64,000 bases of DNA. Source: Mobilisporobacter senegalensis. GTDB taxonomy: Bacteria; Bacillota; Clostridia; Lachnospirales; Lachnospiraceae. The position numbers and the translations under genes are program-made. Below the pieces are notes generated by a model that was not told the DNA's origin, did not search any database, and saw nothing but the letters and a program-made list of their open reading frames with translations. Shown in pieces: positions 9,211 to 17,696 of this stretch. Within the stretch, counting starts at the first letter, position 1. Each line of letters starts with the position of its first letter. The stretch covers positions 372,001 to 436,000 of the forward strand of contig NZ_RJVG01000001.1 of NCBI RefSeq assembly GCF_003752155.1. The letters run 5' to 3'.

Positions 9211-9651
9211 TTAACCATGAGAATACTTTTTTTCTTTTATTTTATAATTTTCACAATACAAGGAAAATATATCTGGATGAGGATTATTGATATCAAGATC
9301 TTCTCTGGTATATCCACTGCCAATACCAGTAAATATCTTATCCTTTAGAACGACATATTCAAGCAGGCCAAGCCGTATATCATTTTTTTGAAAACATTCC
9401 CTTCTTGTATATAAAGGTGTGGCATACACGTCGAGATAGACATTATTTCCTACATATTCTTTCACAAGTGCTATTCCTCTTCTTCCACGATAAGGACTCC
9501 CCGACTTATCGTGACTTTTTATTACTTCATTAAAAAGTATATATATACCTACTTCAGGAAGTTTCCTATAACAAAACTCATTTCTAGCATTTCGCCCTTC
9601 AAAAATGCTAACATTTTGGGCAACTGTAGCTTTATCCAAATTGTTTCTCAC
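9211..9651 (-). CDS. Hypothetical protein
   Basis: 146 residues, not recognised. I start it at the GTG at 9651, which has GGGGGAG six bases upstream; a TTG at 9666 has no ribosome site. It is mixed alpha/beta in character, rich in Tyr and Arg, with a central EVGIYILFNEVI strand and no signal peptide or membrane span. It lies 24 bases before the clpX-like gene on the same strand, so the two are probably co-transcribed. A role as adaptor or substrate of that unfoldase is possible but is only a context guess. Confidence 0.55.
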   Translation of the reverse strand: MRNNLDKATVAQNVSIFEGRNARNEFCYRKLPEVGIYILFNEVIKSHDKSGSPYRGRRGIALVKEYVGNNVYLDVYATPLYTRRECFQKNDIRLGLLEYVVLKDKIFTGIGSGYTREDLDINNPHPDIFSLYCENYKIKEKKYSHG

Positions 9652-9694
9652 ATTATACTCCCCCAATTTATCTTTCGTATTTAATTAATTACTC

Positions 9695-10438
9695 CTACAT
9701 CATCCAACGAACAACTGAGTTAAAATTTTGATACATATAAGGCATTGATTTACCAGATAGACTTGTTAGTTTCTCATTTATTTCAGATATAATTTCACTC
9801 ATTGGCTGTGATAATTCTGAAATATCTAAGACTCCATATTCTAATCTGATAAGGCTGTCAAAATCCCTCTTATCATGCGGGACATAATAGATATGTTCTG
9901 GTTTATTCTTTTTGATGCATAACATTTGCAACATATCTTTTACCAATTGTTTCTCAGCTCTTTGCTCAGTATCCCGGCATATTAAGCCATATGGGATTTT
10001 TGTATTTACAGTTTCTAACATCTTCTCTAAAAGTAGAAGAGAATATTTGCGCACCCCAATACTTAAATACGCAAATTCGACTTTTTGTATTGAATTTGAT
10101 ATACATGTAAAATCACTAAAAATAAATACCATATCAAAACAATCTTTAAAATTGTTAAAATATTCTTCATCACATGTATAACAAACTTTTCTAAATACAA
10201 CCGTATTGCTGCTCAAATCCCCTACTACGTTTAAAAACAGCTTTTTATTAAAACTTAAATCCACCACTAATACCAAACTGTCTAAAGAACATATTTTTGA
10301 TGCGAATAAAGTAATATCTTCTACTGACTCCCCAAAAAAACCAATAATATGTGTAGCAGATATTAACCTTTTATTCTTGTTATCAATTACATTTTTAAAA
10401 CACGAATTACTGTATTTATCCAAACTGTATTTATTCAA
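9695..10438 (-). CDS. Degenerate ParA/MinD-like protein
   Basis: 247 residues from a TTG start with AAGGAGG seven bases upstream. The fold pattern looks like a MinD/CpaE-type ATPase: a first strand followed by a loop (HIIGFFGESVEDITLFASKI), then LVLVVDLSF where the Walker-B-like strand is expected. However, the GKT/S of the P-loop is missing, so nucleotide hydrolysis is unlikely. CpaE-like proteins position Tad machines, which would fit the neighbourhood. A strong promoter lies 50-78 nt upstream. It probably heads the 9695-7969 unit. Confidence 0.5.
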   Translation of the reverse strand: MNKYSLDKYSNSCFKNVIDNKNKRLISATHIIGFFGESVEDITLFASKICSLDSLVLVVDLSFNKKLFLNVVGDLSSNTVVFRKVCYTCDEEYFNNFKDCFDMVFIFSDFTCISNSIQKVEFAYLSIGVRKYSLLLLEKMLETVNTKIPYGLICRDTEQRAEKQLVKDMLQMLCIKKNKPEHIYYVPHDKRDFDSLIRLEYGVLDISELSQPMSEIISEINEKLTSLSGKSMPYMYQNFNSVVRWMM

Positions 10439-10487
10439 ATAGCAACCTCCTTACTCCAAATTTTGATAAATAAAGTAACCTTTTACC

Positions 10488-10516
10488 AATTTAACACAAA
10501 AGTCACATTTTGTCAA
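10488..10516 (-). promoter_or_regulatory. Sigma-A promoter of the 10438-7969 unit
   Basis: Leftward TTGACA (perfect), 17-nt spacer, TAAATT, 50 nt before the TTG start. This is an ordinary promoter; the AATTARGTGCA block of the shared element is absent here. Confidence 0.6.
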
Positions 10517-10569
10517 ATTATGCTTTTTACTCTATTTTCTGTATATTTTCCATTTTATTTTATTTATAT

Positions 10570-11307
10570 TTAATCGTCTTCATTATCACCTTTTGTATCA
10601 ATTTTTGCATTACCTTCTAGCGATAAAGTTGATAATAATGCATGATTTACATATGTACTATAATCCCAATTTTTTGAAAATTCTTTAGATATATTTTCAT
10701 ATTGATCTTGGAAATATTCCAGTTTCATCTTGCCATAAGATTCCTCATCCATATTCCCCGTTCTCTTATATGATTTCAGAATATGAGTATATACTTTTTC
10801 AGATACCGCATTTTCCTGATAAACTTTTAAAACTGTAGACAAATCAATTCCCACATCACCTACATTGTATTTGGATATGGAATTTAGATATCTTTGGGCA
10901 TCTGAAGATATTGTTTTCTCCTCTTCTTTTGTTAAGGATATTCCATAACTGTTTGCTTTTAAACACAGTGATTTAGTCATTCTTATCTGCTCTATAATTT
11001 GGCGCTTCATATAGTCTTCAAAAGTAACTCTGGATCCATCATCTAAGGTGACATTCTCATTCCACACATCCTTTCCATAATCCTTCTGAGTGCTTTGAGT
11101 AATCGATGCAGCATACAAAAGATACTCTCCGATAGATACACTCTCATCTTCATTTATATAAAATGCTATCCTGTCGGTAAATTTCAAATCCAGGTGATCC
11201 GTATCCTTGCTTTTTATTAACATGTAAACCCCAAACATACTAAAGCATGCAAAAAATAGGATGAAAAATGATATGGTATAGTATCGTTTCTTAAATTTGG
11301 GACTCAT
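10570..11307 (-). CDS. Membrane-anchored foldase-like (SurA/PrsA N-domain) protein
   Basis: 245 residues with an N-terminal anchor (about residues 9-32) and an extracytoplasmic helical domain. The pattern SIGEYLLYAAS, YGKDVW, FEDYMKRQIIEQIR, LKANSYGISLTKEEEK matches the N-terminal chaperone region of SurA/PrsA-type peptidyl-prolyl isomerases. No isomerase domain follows, so only a chaperone role is inferred, possibly for exported pilin-like proteins or adhesins. AAAGGAG precedes the ATG. It follows the 11328-11993 gene in one unit controlled by site 2. Confidence 0.6.
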   Translation of the reverse strand: MSPKFKKRYYTISFFILFFACFSMFGVYMLIKSKDTDHLDLKFTDRIAFYINEDESVSIGEYLLYAASITQSTQKDYGKDVWNENVTLDDGSRVTFEDYMKRQIIEQIRMTKSLCLKANSYGISLTKEEEKTISSDAQRYLNSISKYNVGDVGIDLSTVLKVYQENAVSEKVYTHILKSYKRTGNMDEESYGKMKLEYFQDQYENISKEFSKNWDYSTYVNHALLSTLSLEGNAKIDTKGDNEDD

Positions 11308-11327
11308 AAAGGTATCTCCTTTTTATA

Positions 11328-11993
11328 TTATTGTTCTATATAAGCATATCCTAATAATGTTCCTTCGTTATTATAAATAAGTTTTTCTAAAAATGAAGAT
11401 TCTTCATATATGGTAAATATATTTTCTTTCTTGCTCTGTATCAGAGGGAAAATATCCTCAATATTATCACCATAGATACTACTTTCACTATCTTTTATAA
11501 ATCCATATCTGGCTTCATAATAGGGCAGGGAGAATCCTTGAAATAAGCATGTGTCATCAAGAACATGATTATAATTTATAAATGCTAAAGGAACCAGCCT
11601 TCCGTTTATTGTATAAATATTTTCTACAACTCCTTGATCTTGTTTGGACAAGATATATTTTATATATAAAATCTCATCCCAATTAACCAATTCTTCTTTG
11701 TCCTGTTCCAAAAATGCATTTGTTGCAACTAAAAATGCATACTCTTGATTCTTAATTTCTAAATACTTCTCCAATACTTTGTCACCAGTTACTATATTAT
11801 CTTCTTTTACTTCTTTTGATAATAATTCTTTATCATCATTCTCTGTTAATTCATTCTGATCAACTGGATTGAAAGTATCGCTCGTTTCATCTTGAAGCAG
11901 TAAGCTCCATATTATTGAACCTAAAATTACGGTACAAATAATGATAAAAGCAACAATTAAAGCTTTTCTTTTACTAATTCTATAAGTATTCAA
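11328..11993 (-). CDS. Single-span membrane protein, unknown
   Basis: 221 residues from a TTG start. There is a basic N-terminus (ISKRKA), one membrane span (about 11-32), then an acidic linker rich in Asp/Glu and an extracytoplasmic domain containing YAFLVATNAFLEQDKEELVNW. That segment resembles the ATRAMIDNG region of the 218-residue pilin-like protein at 16924, so distant homology with the pilin-like set is possible. First gene behind regulon site 2, and followed by the foldase-like gene. No enzymatic motif seen. Confidence 0.55.
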   Translation of the reverse strand: MNTYRISKRKALIVAFIIICTVILGSIIWSLLLQDETSDTFNPVDQNELTENDDKELLSKEVKEDNIVTGDKVLEKYLEIKNQEYAFLVATNAFLEQDKEELVNWDEILYIKYILSKQDQGVVENIYTINGRLVPLAFINYNHVLDDTCLFQGFSLPYYEARYGFIKDSESSIYGDNIEDIFPLIQSKKENIFTIYEESSFLEKLIYNNEGTLLGYAYIEQ

Positions 11994-12031
11994 GACAAAA
12001 AATCCCCCTTTTTAACTATTCATATATATCA

Positions 12032-12058
12032 TGCACCTAATTCAAATAACCTTGTCAA
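12032..12058 (-). promoter_or_regulatory. 27-bp regulon element, site 2
   Basis: Leftward TTGACA, 10 nt, AATTAGGTGCA; 38 nt from the TTG start at 11993, the shortest spacing of the eight sites. Confidence 0.75.
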
Positions 12059-12069
12059 TAGAAAATTTA

Positions 12070-12099
12070 AAAAAGGCTGCAAAAATTTGCACCCTTTTT
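12070..12099 (-). terminator. Terminator of the pilin-like operon
   Basis: Leftward 14-bp stem AAAAAGGGTGCAAA with its near-complement (one mismatch) and a two-base loop, then a T run. It directly follows the stop at 12101 and precedes site 2. Confidence 0.75.
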
Positions 12100-12100
12100 A

Positions 12101-13141
12101 TTATAATTCTATTTTATTTGTAATGTACGTATAACTTGGCAAATAACCACACCTGGCAGCTTCCTCCACCGAATTAAAAAAGCTTTCTATAGTCCCCCTT
12201 AGTTCTTCTGGCAACTGCCCTTCGTAACAATATCTCTTTTTGCCATCAATATCTGTAAAACCAACAACATGGACCTTTCGTACTGCCCGCAGACCAGAGA
12301 TAACTGCTTCTTCCACTTTTGCCTGAGCAGAAAAATCAGCTCCCTGTAATAGTATGATCAGGCTTGGTCCGGTTATATCATTAATACCTGATGAAGTCTG
12401 TGATGCCGGTAAATATATATTGTAATTTACATCGCCTCGTATTGAACTCACTAAATCTATATTACGGGCAAGTGCATTTGTTAATGTAGAATTAATATTA
12501 CGTTGTACAATCTTTCTTGTTAAAATGCCTTTTACTGATTCATCTGAATAACTATCCCCATATGTGAGGGAAAGTGTGCTTCCCGGCGTGGCCTTACTCG
12601 CTTTAATCCATTTTTCAGAATTTAATCTGACACTAATGGCATCATTGGTCATTACATTAGTTGCTGGATTTGTTGTTGTATGAGTAACTGTATAGGGAAG
12701 TTTTACACTCCACTTAAATCCATATTCTTCACCAATTACTTCATCAACGCTTGTGTCTACCTCAGATAATAAAGTAATATAATATCCGTCATTTGCTGCA
12801 AGCAGAGCAGATGGAATGCATTCCTCTATGTATTGCTTATTCTCCAAACTGGTAGCCATTCCATAATTTAAGCATACCATTTCTTCAAATACGTCCAGAC
12901 AGTAAGTAGGATTTAATACAACATTGGACATATCTGTATAATTAAGATTGATGTCTCCCACATTTAATGTTTCCATAAATGCAGCCTCACCTGCATAGCT
13001 AATCACTTGATTGAGCCGGTTCGTATCATATTCCGTCTGCATGGTATTCATCTGTACATAAAAAATTGATATCATTATTAATAACATGCCAAGAGCAATG
13101 CAATTAAATATTCCATACCAGGTTTTCAAGCTAATCACCAC
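12101..13141 (-). CDS. Large pilin-like/Tad-associated membrane protein
   Basis: 346 residues with one N-terminal membrane span (about 9-28) followed by a Gln/Met/Asn-rich helix (FYVQMNTMQTEYDTNRLNQV), the layout of a Tad minor pilin or TadE/F-like protein. The extracytoplasmic part has repeated beta-rich stretches and no motif that I recognise. GTG start with a GGTGG-like site overlapping; a TTG four codons later is an alternative. Last gene of the operon that begins at 17580. Role inferred from position: a surface or tip component. Confidence 0.5.
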   Translation of the reverse strand: MVISLKTWYGIFNCIALGMLLIMISIFYVQMNTMQTEYDTNRLNQVISYAGEAAFMETLNVGDINLNYTDMSNVVLNPTYCLDVFEEMVCLNYGMATSLENKQYIEECIPSALLAANDGYYITLLSEVDTSVDEVIGEEYGFKWSVKLPYTVTHTTTNPATNVMTNDAISVRLNSEKWIKASKATPGSTLSLTYGDSYSDESVKGILTRKIVQRNINSTLTNALARNIDLVSSIRGDVNYNIYLPASQTSSGINDITGPSLIILLQGADFSAQAKVEEAVISGLRAVRKVHVVGFTDIDGKKRYCYEGQLPEELRGTIESFFNSVEEAARCGYLPSYTYITNKIEL

Positions 13142-13150
13142 CCGAAGTGT

Positions 13151-14470
13151 TTATTTTATATAGAATACTACTGTCTTAACGTTACCAGCCTTATCATATA
13201 CCTTTAAGGTATATGTCCCCTTCTTTGTTACTTTACTACCACTCTTAAAGTTACGGCCATTTAAAGTGGCTCTCTTAATACCACTATGCTTATCTGAAAA
13301 TCTTACAACCATTCCCGTTTTATAAGTCTTTTTATTAGCGACTCCTGTTACAGTGGGAGCCAGTTTATCAATATTTTTCACATAAAAACTTTTTAGTATA
13401 TAATTATTGTTCTTATCACGGATACGAATCGTATAATACCCATTCTTAGTTACAGTAAATTTATTATTATTTGCTTCACGACAATTTTTATTTATGTATG
13501 TATTCCAGATCGTTGCATCTGTAATCTTTACATTCCCCACCTTTTGATTTACATACAGTATTTGATATGGCTCAAATTCTGTTGAAACGGTTACCGAAAT
13601 ATTCTTCTTAGTCCATCCTGTATAATGTGATACTGAAATTGAATAAGATACTCCATTCACTTCGATGGTTGTAGCGCAGGTAGTACCGGACAACGATATA
13701 TAATAGGTTCCCTTATCTAATATCTGGGTAATTTTATTATAGGAAGAACCATTTGTACTGAAATTTTTAGAAGTTATCTTCTGATTTGAATTATCATACA
13801 AGGTACAAACTCCACTGCCCACATTTACATCATTGGTCTGTTCAAAATTATAACCAATTGTAACTTCAGATTTGCTATTAATCGTAAATTGATAATAATC
13901 AATTGGGGCTATTGTACTTAGAAATCCTCTTCTGGATTCATTCAATGTAAGCCGGTTTGCATTAGTATATGAGGATGCAACAATACTTTCTTCACTTTTG
14001 GCATCTTCCGCCAGAAGAGCGACCCCTACCCGTAAAAATGAAGAATCTGAATTGTTTTTTACACTAAATAAATGATTTACATAATAGGTACCCGGATCCA
14101 AAAAAATTAAAATGGAGTCTCCTGGCTTTGACAGTCTTTTCATAGAACCTATAACATCTACACCTACTCTATCTCTTGAAAACCATGCTTGTCCGGATAT
14201 AGAATTCGATGTAGTTGCATCCCAGTTAAAATAAGCTTTAATAATTGTTGGTTGTTTTATGGTAAAGGAGCCAACACCCTGCAACCCATCATATACATAG
14301 TATTGTGACGTAGATGGATATAAAATATTATCAATATCAGGTACATAGGATGGTGTCAAAGATATGTCCCATGAGGATGCTTTTGCATTTATAGTATAAG
14401 CAATCAGCATCAATCCACATAGAAAAAGTATAGTTATCCCTTTTTTCCAAAACTTAAGTTTTCCTGCCAT
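13151..14470 (-). CDS. Secreted Ig-like/PPC-like surface protein
   Basis: 439 residues. A signal peptide (about 1-31, ending NAKASS) is followed by two regions with the PPC-like pattern (IDYYQFTINSKSEVTIGY, LDKGTYYISLSG) and a C-terminal bacterial Ig-like domain ending GTYTLKVYDKAGN. No sortase motif, so it is probably released or pilus-associated. The ATG at 14470 is the only start codon near. The only strong ribosome site, GAGAGGAGG, lies 33 bases upstream, separated by a stem-loop (see finding). Lies inside the pilin-like operon. Confidence 0.7.
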   Translation of the reverse strand: MAGKLKFWKKGITILFLCGLMLIAYTINAKASSWDISLTPSYVPDIDNILYPSTSQYYVYDGLQGVGSFTIKQPTIIKAYFNWDATTSNSISGQAWFSRDRVGVDVIGSMKRLSKPGDSILIFLDPGTYYVNHLFSVKNNSDSSFLRVGVALLAEDAKSEESIVASSYTNANRLTLNESRRGFLSTIAPIDYYQFTINSKSEVTIGYNFEQTNDVNVGSGVCTLYDNSNQKITSKNFSTNGSSYNKITQILDKGTYYISLSGTTCATTIEVNGVSYSISVSHYTGWTKKNISVTVSTEFEPYQILYVNQKVGNVKITDATIWNTYINKNCREANNNKFTVTKNGYYTIRIRDKNNNYILKSFYVKNIDKLAPTVTGVANKKTYKTGMVVRFSDKHSGIKRATLNGRNFKSGSKVTKKGTYTLKVYDKAGNVKTVVFYIK

Positions 14471-14513
14471 ATTCGTTGAGTGGTATCTTGTACCACCTTT
14501 CCTCCTCTCTCAG

Positions 14514-14960
14514 TTAACGTACTACTGCCGCCATTTCCAAATGGTATAATCCCTCATTTACTCTCAAAAAAGAAGATAGTATTCTCCGATAATTGGAGGC
14601 TGATATCTCTTTCAATGTAACTTGTACTACATCTCTTTGATTCAGTGAATAGATATCGTCAGCAGCAATATACGTAGTTTTCGCCTTTCCTTCCGGTGTA
14701 ATTACAGTTGTTCTCACCAGCCGCTTTACAGTTGGTTTTATGACCATACCATAGGAAGAAACTTCTAAGTAGAATTCTGTTAAGTCATCCTCTGTAATTT
14801 CTCCCTTATCTGTCACCTTATCTAAAAATTGATTTACTTCATTGAGTAATAATCTTCTATTCTCCATTTCTGAAATAGAATAACTATATAGTAAAGGTGC
14901 TATGACCAACATGATAAATGCTAACACTAAACTTATTACCCGTGATAGAAAACCTGACAT
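14514..14960 (-). CDS. Pilin-like single-span protein
   Basis: 148 residues: a short N-terminus (MSGFLSRVIS), a long hydrophobic helix (about 9-29) continuing into an amphipathic Glu/Arg/Asn-rich helix, then a mostly beta domain. This is the architecture of Tad/type IV pilin-like subunits, but no G^xxxxE cleavage site is evident. GGGAGAG precedes the ATG. Genes on both sides are similar in size and layout. Function as a minor pilin or assembly subunit is inferred from context only. Confidence 0.5.
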   Translation of the reverse strand: MSGFLSRVISLVLAFIMLVIAPLLYSYSISEMENRRLLLNEVNQFLDKVTDKGEITEDDLTEFYLEVSSYGMVIKPTVKRLVRTTVITPEGKAKTTYIAADDIYSLNQRDVVQVTLKEISASNYRRILSSFLRVNEGLYHLEMAAVVR

Positions 14961-14972
14961 ATTCTACTCTCC

Positions 14973-15428
14973 CTAATCTATTTTATTCATAGTATAATAT
15001 TCATCCTTTAGAGTTCCATCTCCATTTGTCTGGAATTTATAATTTAGTGAATATCTAGCATTATCAGGCTGGTTTCTTACCATAAGCCAGACATTCTGCC
15101 CACACTCAAATGCATATTCTTTATATGTAAATGGTATATCAACATCTAGTCCATTTATAATTATTTTCCTTGGATTTGGCATGTTCTCATCCTGGATTTG
15201 AGACACCAGTACTACTTCTAACTTTGATAATGTTCCATCATAAGTACCGTATTCATTGATTAAAAATCCTTTATTCTTTCCTGTGTTCTTATCGTCCATA
15301 TAAGAATAATTATTCTCTAATACTTTTCGATAATCTTTATACAAATTAGCCAGACTGGTAGACGTAATAAGTCCAATAATAATAGTAACCAATGCTATAT
15401 CCAACAGCTCTAATGCTTGTCTGTTCAT
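14973..15428 (-). CDS. Pilin-like single-span protein
   Basis: 151 residues. The N-terminus NRQALELLDIALVTIIIG is followed by a hydrophobic helix and then LANLYKDYRKVLENNYSYM, the long-helix pattern of pilin-like proteins. The polar/Glu N-terminal segment before the span resembles those of the 15838 and 17580 gene products. AGGGAGGAG precedes the ATG. Twelve bases separate it from the next gene on each side, consistent with one polycistronic message. Confidence 0.5.
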   Translation of the reverse strand: MNRQALELLDIALVTIIIGLITSTSLANLYKDYRKVLENNYSYMDDKNTGKNKGFLINEYGTYDGTLSKLEVVLVSQIQDENMPNPRKIIINGLDVDIPFTYKEYAFECGQNVWLMVRNQPDNARYSLNYKFQTNGDGTLKDEYYTMNKID

Positions 15429-15439
15429 TCCACTCCTCC

Positions 15440-15838
15440 CTATGCCGGTCTAATCACAATATCATACAATCCATAGGAATTGTTATATTCCACCGAAATC
15501 TTTACATACCCTTTTAAATGAGAATGAATACATAAATCTTTATCTATAGTACGTATTTCTCCATTGGTATCACATACGTAACAAGTAATTTGGCGAATAT
15601 CTTCACGATAATATTCAAAGAGAGAAAATGCAGTGGCAGAAGACATCACTGTTTCCATATTATTAAGTTCATCCAATGCTCCTGTCTGGGATGATATTTG
15701 AATATTGTCTATCTTATTTAATGATTCATTTCCAATGTCTTTTCCTAATAAAAATGAAAAAATTACATAGGTAATTAAAACTGATAAAAATACCATCGAA
15801 GCCCCTAACTTCATTAAATCTATTGATTCCCGCTGCAA
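15440..15838 (-). CDS. Pilin-like protein with ESIDLMKLG N-terminus
   Basis: 132 residues from the TTG at 15838, which has GAGGTG seven bases upstream. The ATG at 15853 (overlapping the upstream stop as TAATG) lacks a good site and remains possible. The N-terminus QRESIDLMKLGASMVF closely parallels GEESIELSKLGTGLFAF of the 17580 gene product, showing that the two are paralogues. One membrane span (about 10-32), then an extracytoplasmic domain with a Cys pair (ITCYVCD). Proposed pilin-like subunit. Confidence 0.5.
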   Translation of the reverse strand: MQRESIDLMKLGASMVFLSVLITYVIFSFLLGKDIGNESLNKIDNIQISSQTGALDELNNMETVMSSATAFSLFEYYREDIRQITCYVCDTNGEIRTIDKDLCIHSHLKGYVKISVEYNNSYGLYDIVIRPA

Positions 15839-15852
15839 TTTTATACACCTCA

Positions 15853-16305
15853 TTACTTTTCTGTTATGTAGTATTCTAAATAATTACCATTATCTATGAT
15901 TTCAATTTCATATTCTTTATATATTTTATCTACAAAAATGTGATTTGTTAGGTAGTCCTGTGACCAAAGTTCATTCCCATCTTTCCCTAAGGAGGAATAT
16001 ATTCTTGCTTGCTCCTTCGTTATTTCAATGGTATCTCTATCTTTAAATTTTATATAATAATCATAAATTGCATTATATTTAAGAATGAATTCTACAACAT
16101 CTGTTCCATAAATATGCTCACCGTATTCTAAGAAATATTTATCACTTTGGTCTTGTAATATCCCTGCCAATGTTTCCTGTTCTTCCTTATAAGCGAACAT
16201 ATTCCTGGCTGATATAGAGAAAAAGGTCAGTATAATACACAGCGCTCCAAATAAAGTGATCTCAAGAGCAGTCGTTATCAGATCATTTACTTCATTATCT
16301 CTCAA
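15853..16305 (-). CDS. Pilin-like single-span protein
   Basis: 150 residues from a TTG that overlaps the upstream stop (TTGA), so translation is probably coupled. N-terminal acidic segment (RDNEVNDLITTALE), membrane span (about 16-34), then a domain containing GEHIYGTDVVEFILKYNAIYDYYI. The next gene product has the matching NHIYGDEVIELIRKYYDDPDFEIYI, so this is a duplicated pilin-like family within the operon. No enzyme motif. Confidence 0.5.
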   Translation of the reverse strand: MRDNEVNDLITTALEITLFGALCIILTFFSISARNMFAYKEEQETLAGILQDQSDKYFLEYGEHIYGTDVVEFILKYNAIYDYYIKFKDRDTIEITKEQARIYSSLGKDGNELWSQDYLTNHIFVDKIYKEYEIEIIDNGNYLEYYITEK

Positions 16306-16832
16306 GGCGACATCACATCCTTATTATCAGTTATCCAAACCAGTGAAATACCTGTTACATTCCCAAGGGAACCATTCTGGAAGGAGGTTATTGAAGACGG
16401 AGATATACCATTGTATACTAAATATGGATGAAATTCTGCTTTTGAATCAATAAGATTTTGTAAATTCGATAATGAATATATATCCGGATTTGAAGCTACT
16501 GATGTAATATTTACCAATAAAGATGATCCATGTTCATCTGTTTTATTTATATAGATCTCAAAATCAGGATCATCATAATATTTTCTTATCAGTTCAATTA
16601 CTTCATCACCATATATATGATTTACACAAGTACTGCCACTGCATTCACCCATATTATAAGCATAGAATTCACGGTACTGCCTGATATTATTTTCACTTGT
16701 TATCTGTGCATTCCTGGTCTCTGCATAACTGTTCCTTATAGAAAGCGCATATGTGACCATAACTAAAAATGCCCCGATCAATATATATTCTATTGCTAAA
16801 TAAATCATTTCAATTGGACTTCGTTGATCCAT
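16302..16832 (-). CDS. Pilin-like single-span protein
   Basis: 176 residues from the ATG at 16832 (GAGGT five bases upstream; a GTG four codons earlier is not preferred). N-terminus MDQRSPIEMIYLAIEYILIG with a single span, then MGECSGSTCVNHIYGDEVIELIRKYYDD, homologous to the downstream 15853-16305 product. The Cys pair in this segment could form a disulfide outside the cell. Ends overlapping the next start by four bases. Proposed minor pilin. Confidence 0.5.
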   Translation of the reverse strand: MDQRSPIEMIYLAIEYILIGAFLVMVTYALSIRNSYAETRNAQITSENNIRQYREFYAYNMGECSGSTCVNHIYGDEVIELIRKYYDDPDFEIYINKTDEHGSSLLVNITSVASNPDIYSLSNLQNLIDSKAEFHPYLVYNGISPSSITSFQNGSLGNVTGISLVWITDNKDVMSP

Positions 16833-16923
16833 GGTATACCTCACATATTACAGGATAAAATAGAAGTCAAAGAACCCTGTTTCCTGCCTATCTAATTATC
16901 CTGTCACCGGTTTTCCTATATTA

Positions 16924-17580
16924 TTAGTAAGATGAAACCTGTACGAATACGATTCCTACAACCTGTCCGGTAGTATCTTTGATTAAGGTTGACTGATATC
17001 TGGCTCCTGTAGGAATATATTCTGCCATTCCTTGTTTTTTCATGTTGGAAACTTTATTGAAGAATTTAATACTGCCTGAATCAGCAGTAAAAAAACTACC
17101 TTTTGTAACATAATAACCATTTTCAGGGTCCAGTTCCTTCTTTTCCAAAATTGCATTATAATTAATACACCATAAATTTTTAGAGGTACCATCGCTTCCT
17201 TCTACTTGAGCTTGACCACCTGCATTATTCTTAATGATCATTTGTACATTTTCCCAATCACTATCGTCTACTGGTAAGCCATTCGCTATATCTCCATTAT
17301 CAATCATCGCCCTTGTTGCAATTAAAATCGCACAGCCTTTTCCTTCAAAATTCTGATATGCAGATTTCACCTTTGTACCAAGGACTGTCTGTTGATCATA
17401 ATCTGAATATTCCGACTGCTGAACAATCTCCAGCTGCTTTTGAACCTTATCTGAACCATCATTAGTGATTGCTTTACCTATGGTAAAGATACCAAGACCG
17501 ATTACCAATACAAATCCAAATGCAAATAGCCCTGTCCCCAATTTACTTAACTCAATACTTTCTTCGCCCATTCCGGCCAT
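16924..17580 (-). CDS. Pilin-like protein, first gene of the pilin operon
   Basis: 218 residues from the ATG at 17580 (AAGGAG nine bases upstream; an ATG three codons earlier is too close to it). After MAGMG comes EESIELSKLG: a Gly followed by Glu at +5 and a hydrophobic helix, the prepilin-peptidase pattern. Then one span (about 14-37) and an extracytoplasmic domain with ILIATRAMIDNGD. As the promoter-proximal and largest of the paralogues with this N-terminus it is the best candidate for a main subunit. No prepilin peptidase gene is seen in the window. Confidence 0.6.
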   Translation of the reverse strand: MAGMGEESIELSKLGTGLFAFGFVLVIGLGIFTIGKAITNDGSDKVQKQLEIVQQSEYSDYDQQTVLGTKVKSAYQNFEGKGCAILIATRAMIDNGDIANGLPVDDSDWENVQMIIKNNAGGQAQVEGSDGTSKNLWCINYNAILEKKELDPENGYYVTKGSFFTADSGSIKFFNKVSNMKKQGMAEYIPTGARYQSTLIKDTTGQVVGIVFVQVSSY

Positions 17581-17651
17581 ATATAACATCTCCTTTTCTT
17601 ACTGTAATTTTTTAATTACCCTCAATGTTGAAATTATTTACAAATTAATCA

Positions 17652-17678
17652 TGCACTTAATTCATATATGTATGTCAA
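17652..17678 (-). promoter_or_regulatory. 27-bp regulon element, site 3 (pilin-like operon)
   Basis: Leftward TTGACA, 10 nt, AATTAAGTGCA; 71 nt from the ATG at 17580. A TTACA block on the + strand lies 14 nt to the left, as in sites 5, 6 and 8. Confidence 0.75.
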
Positions 17679-17696
17679 TATATTTTTTCAAAATTT

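Noticed and set aside
10488-10516. Ninth copy of the regulon element
   Set aside because: It has TTGACA, but the AATTARGTGCA block is absent and a normal TAAATT -10 is present, so it was called as an ordinary promoter.
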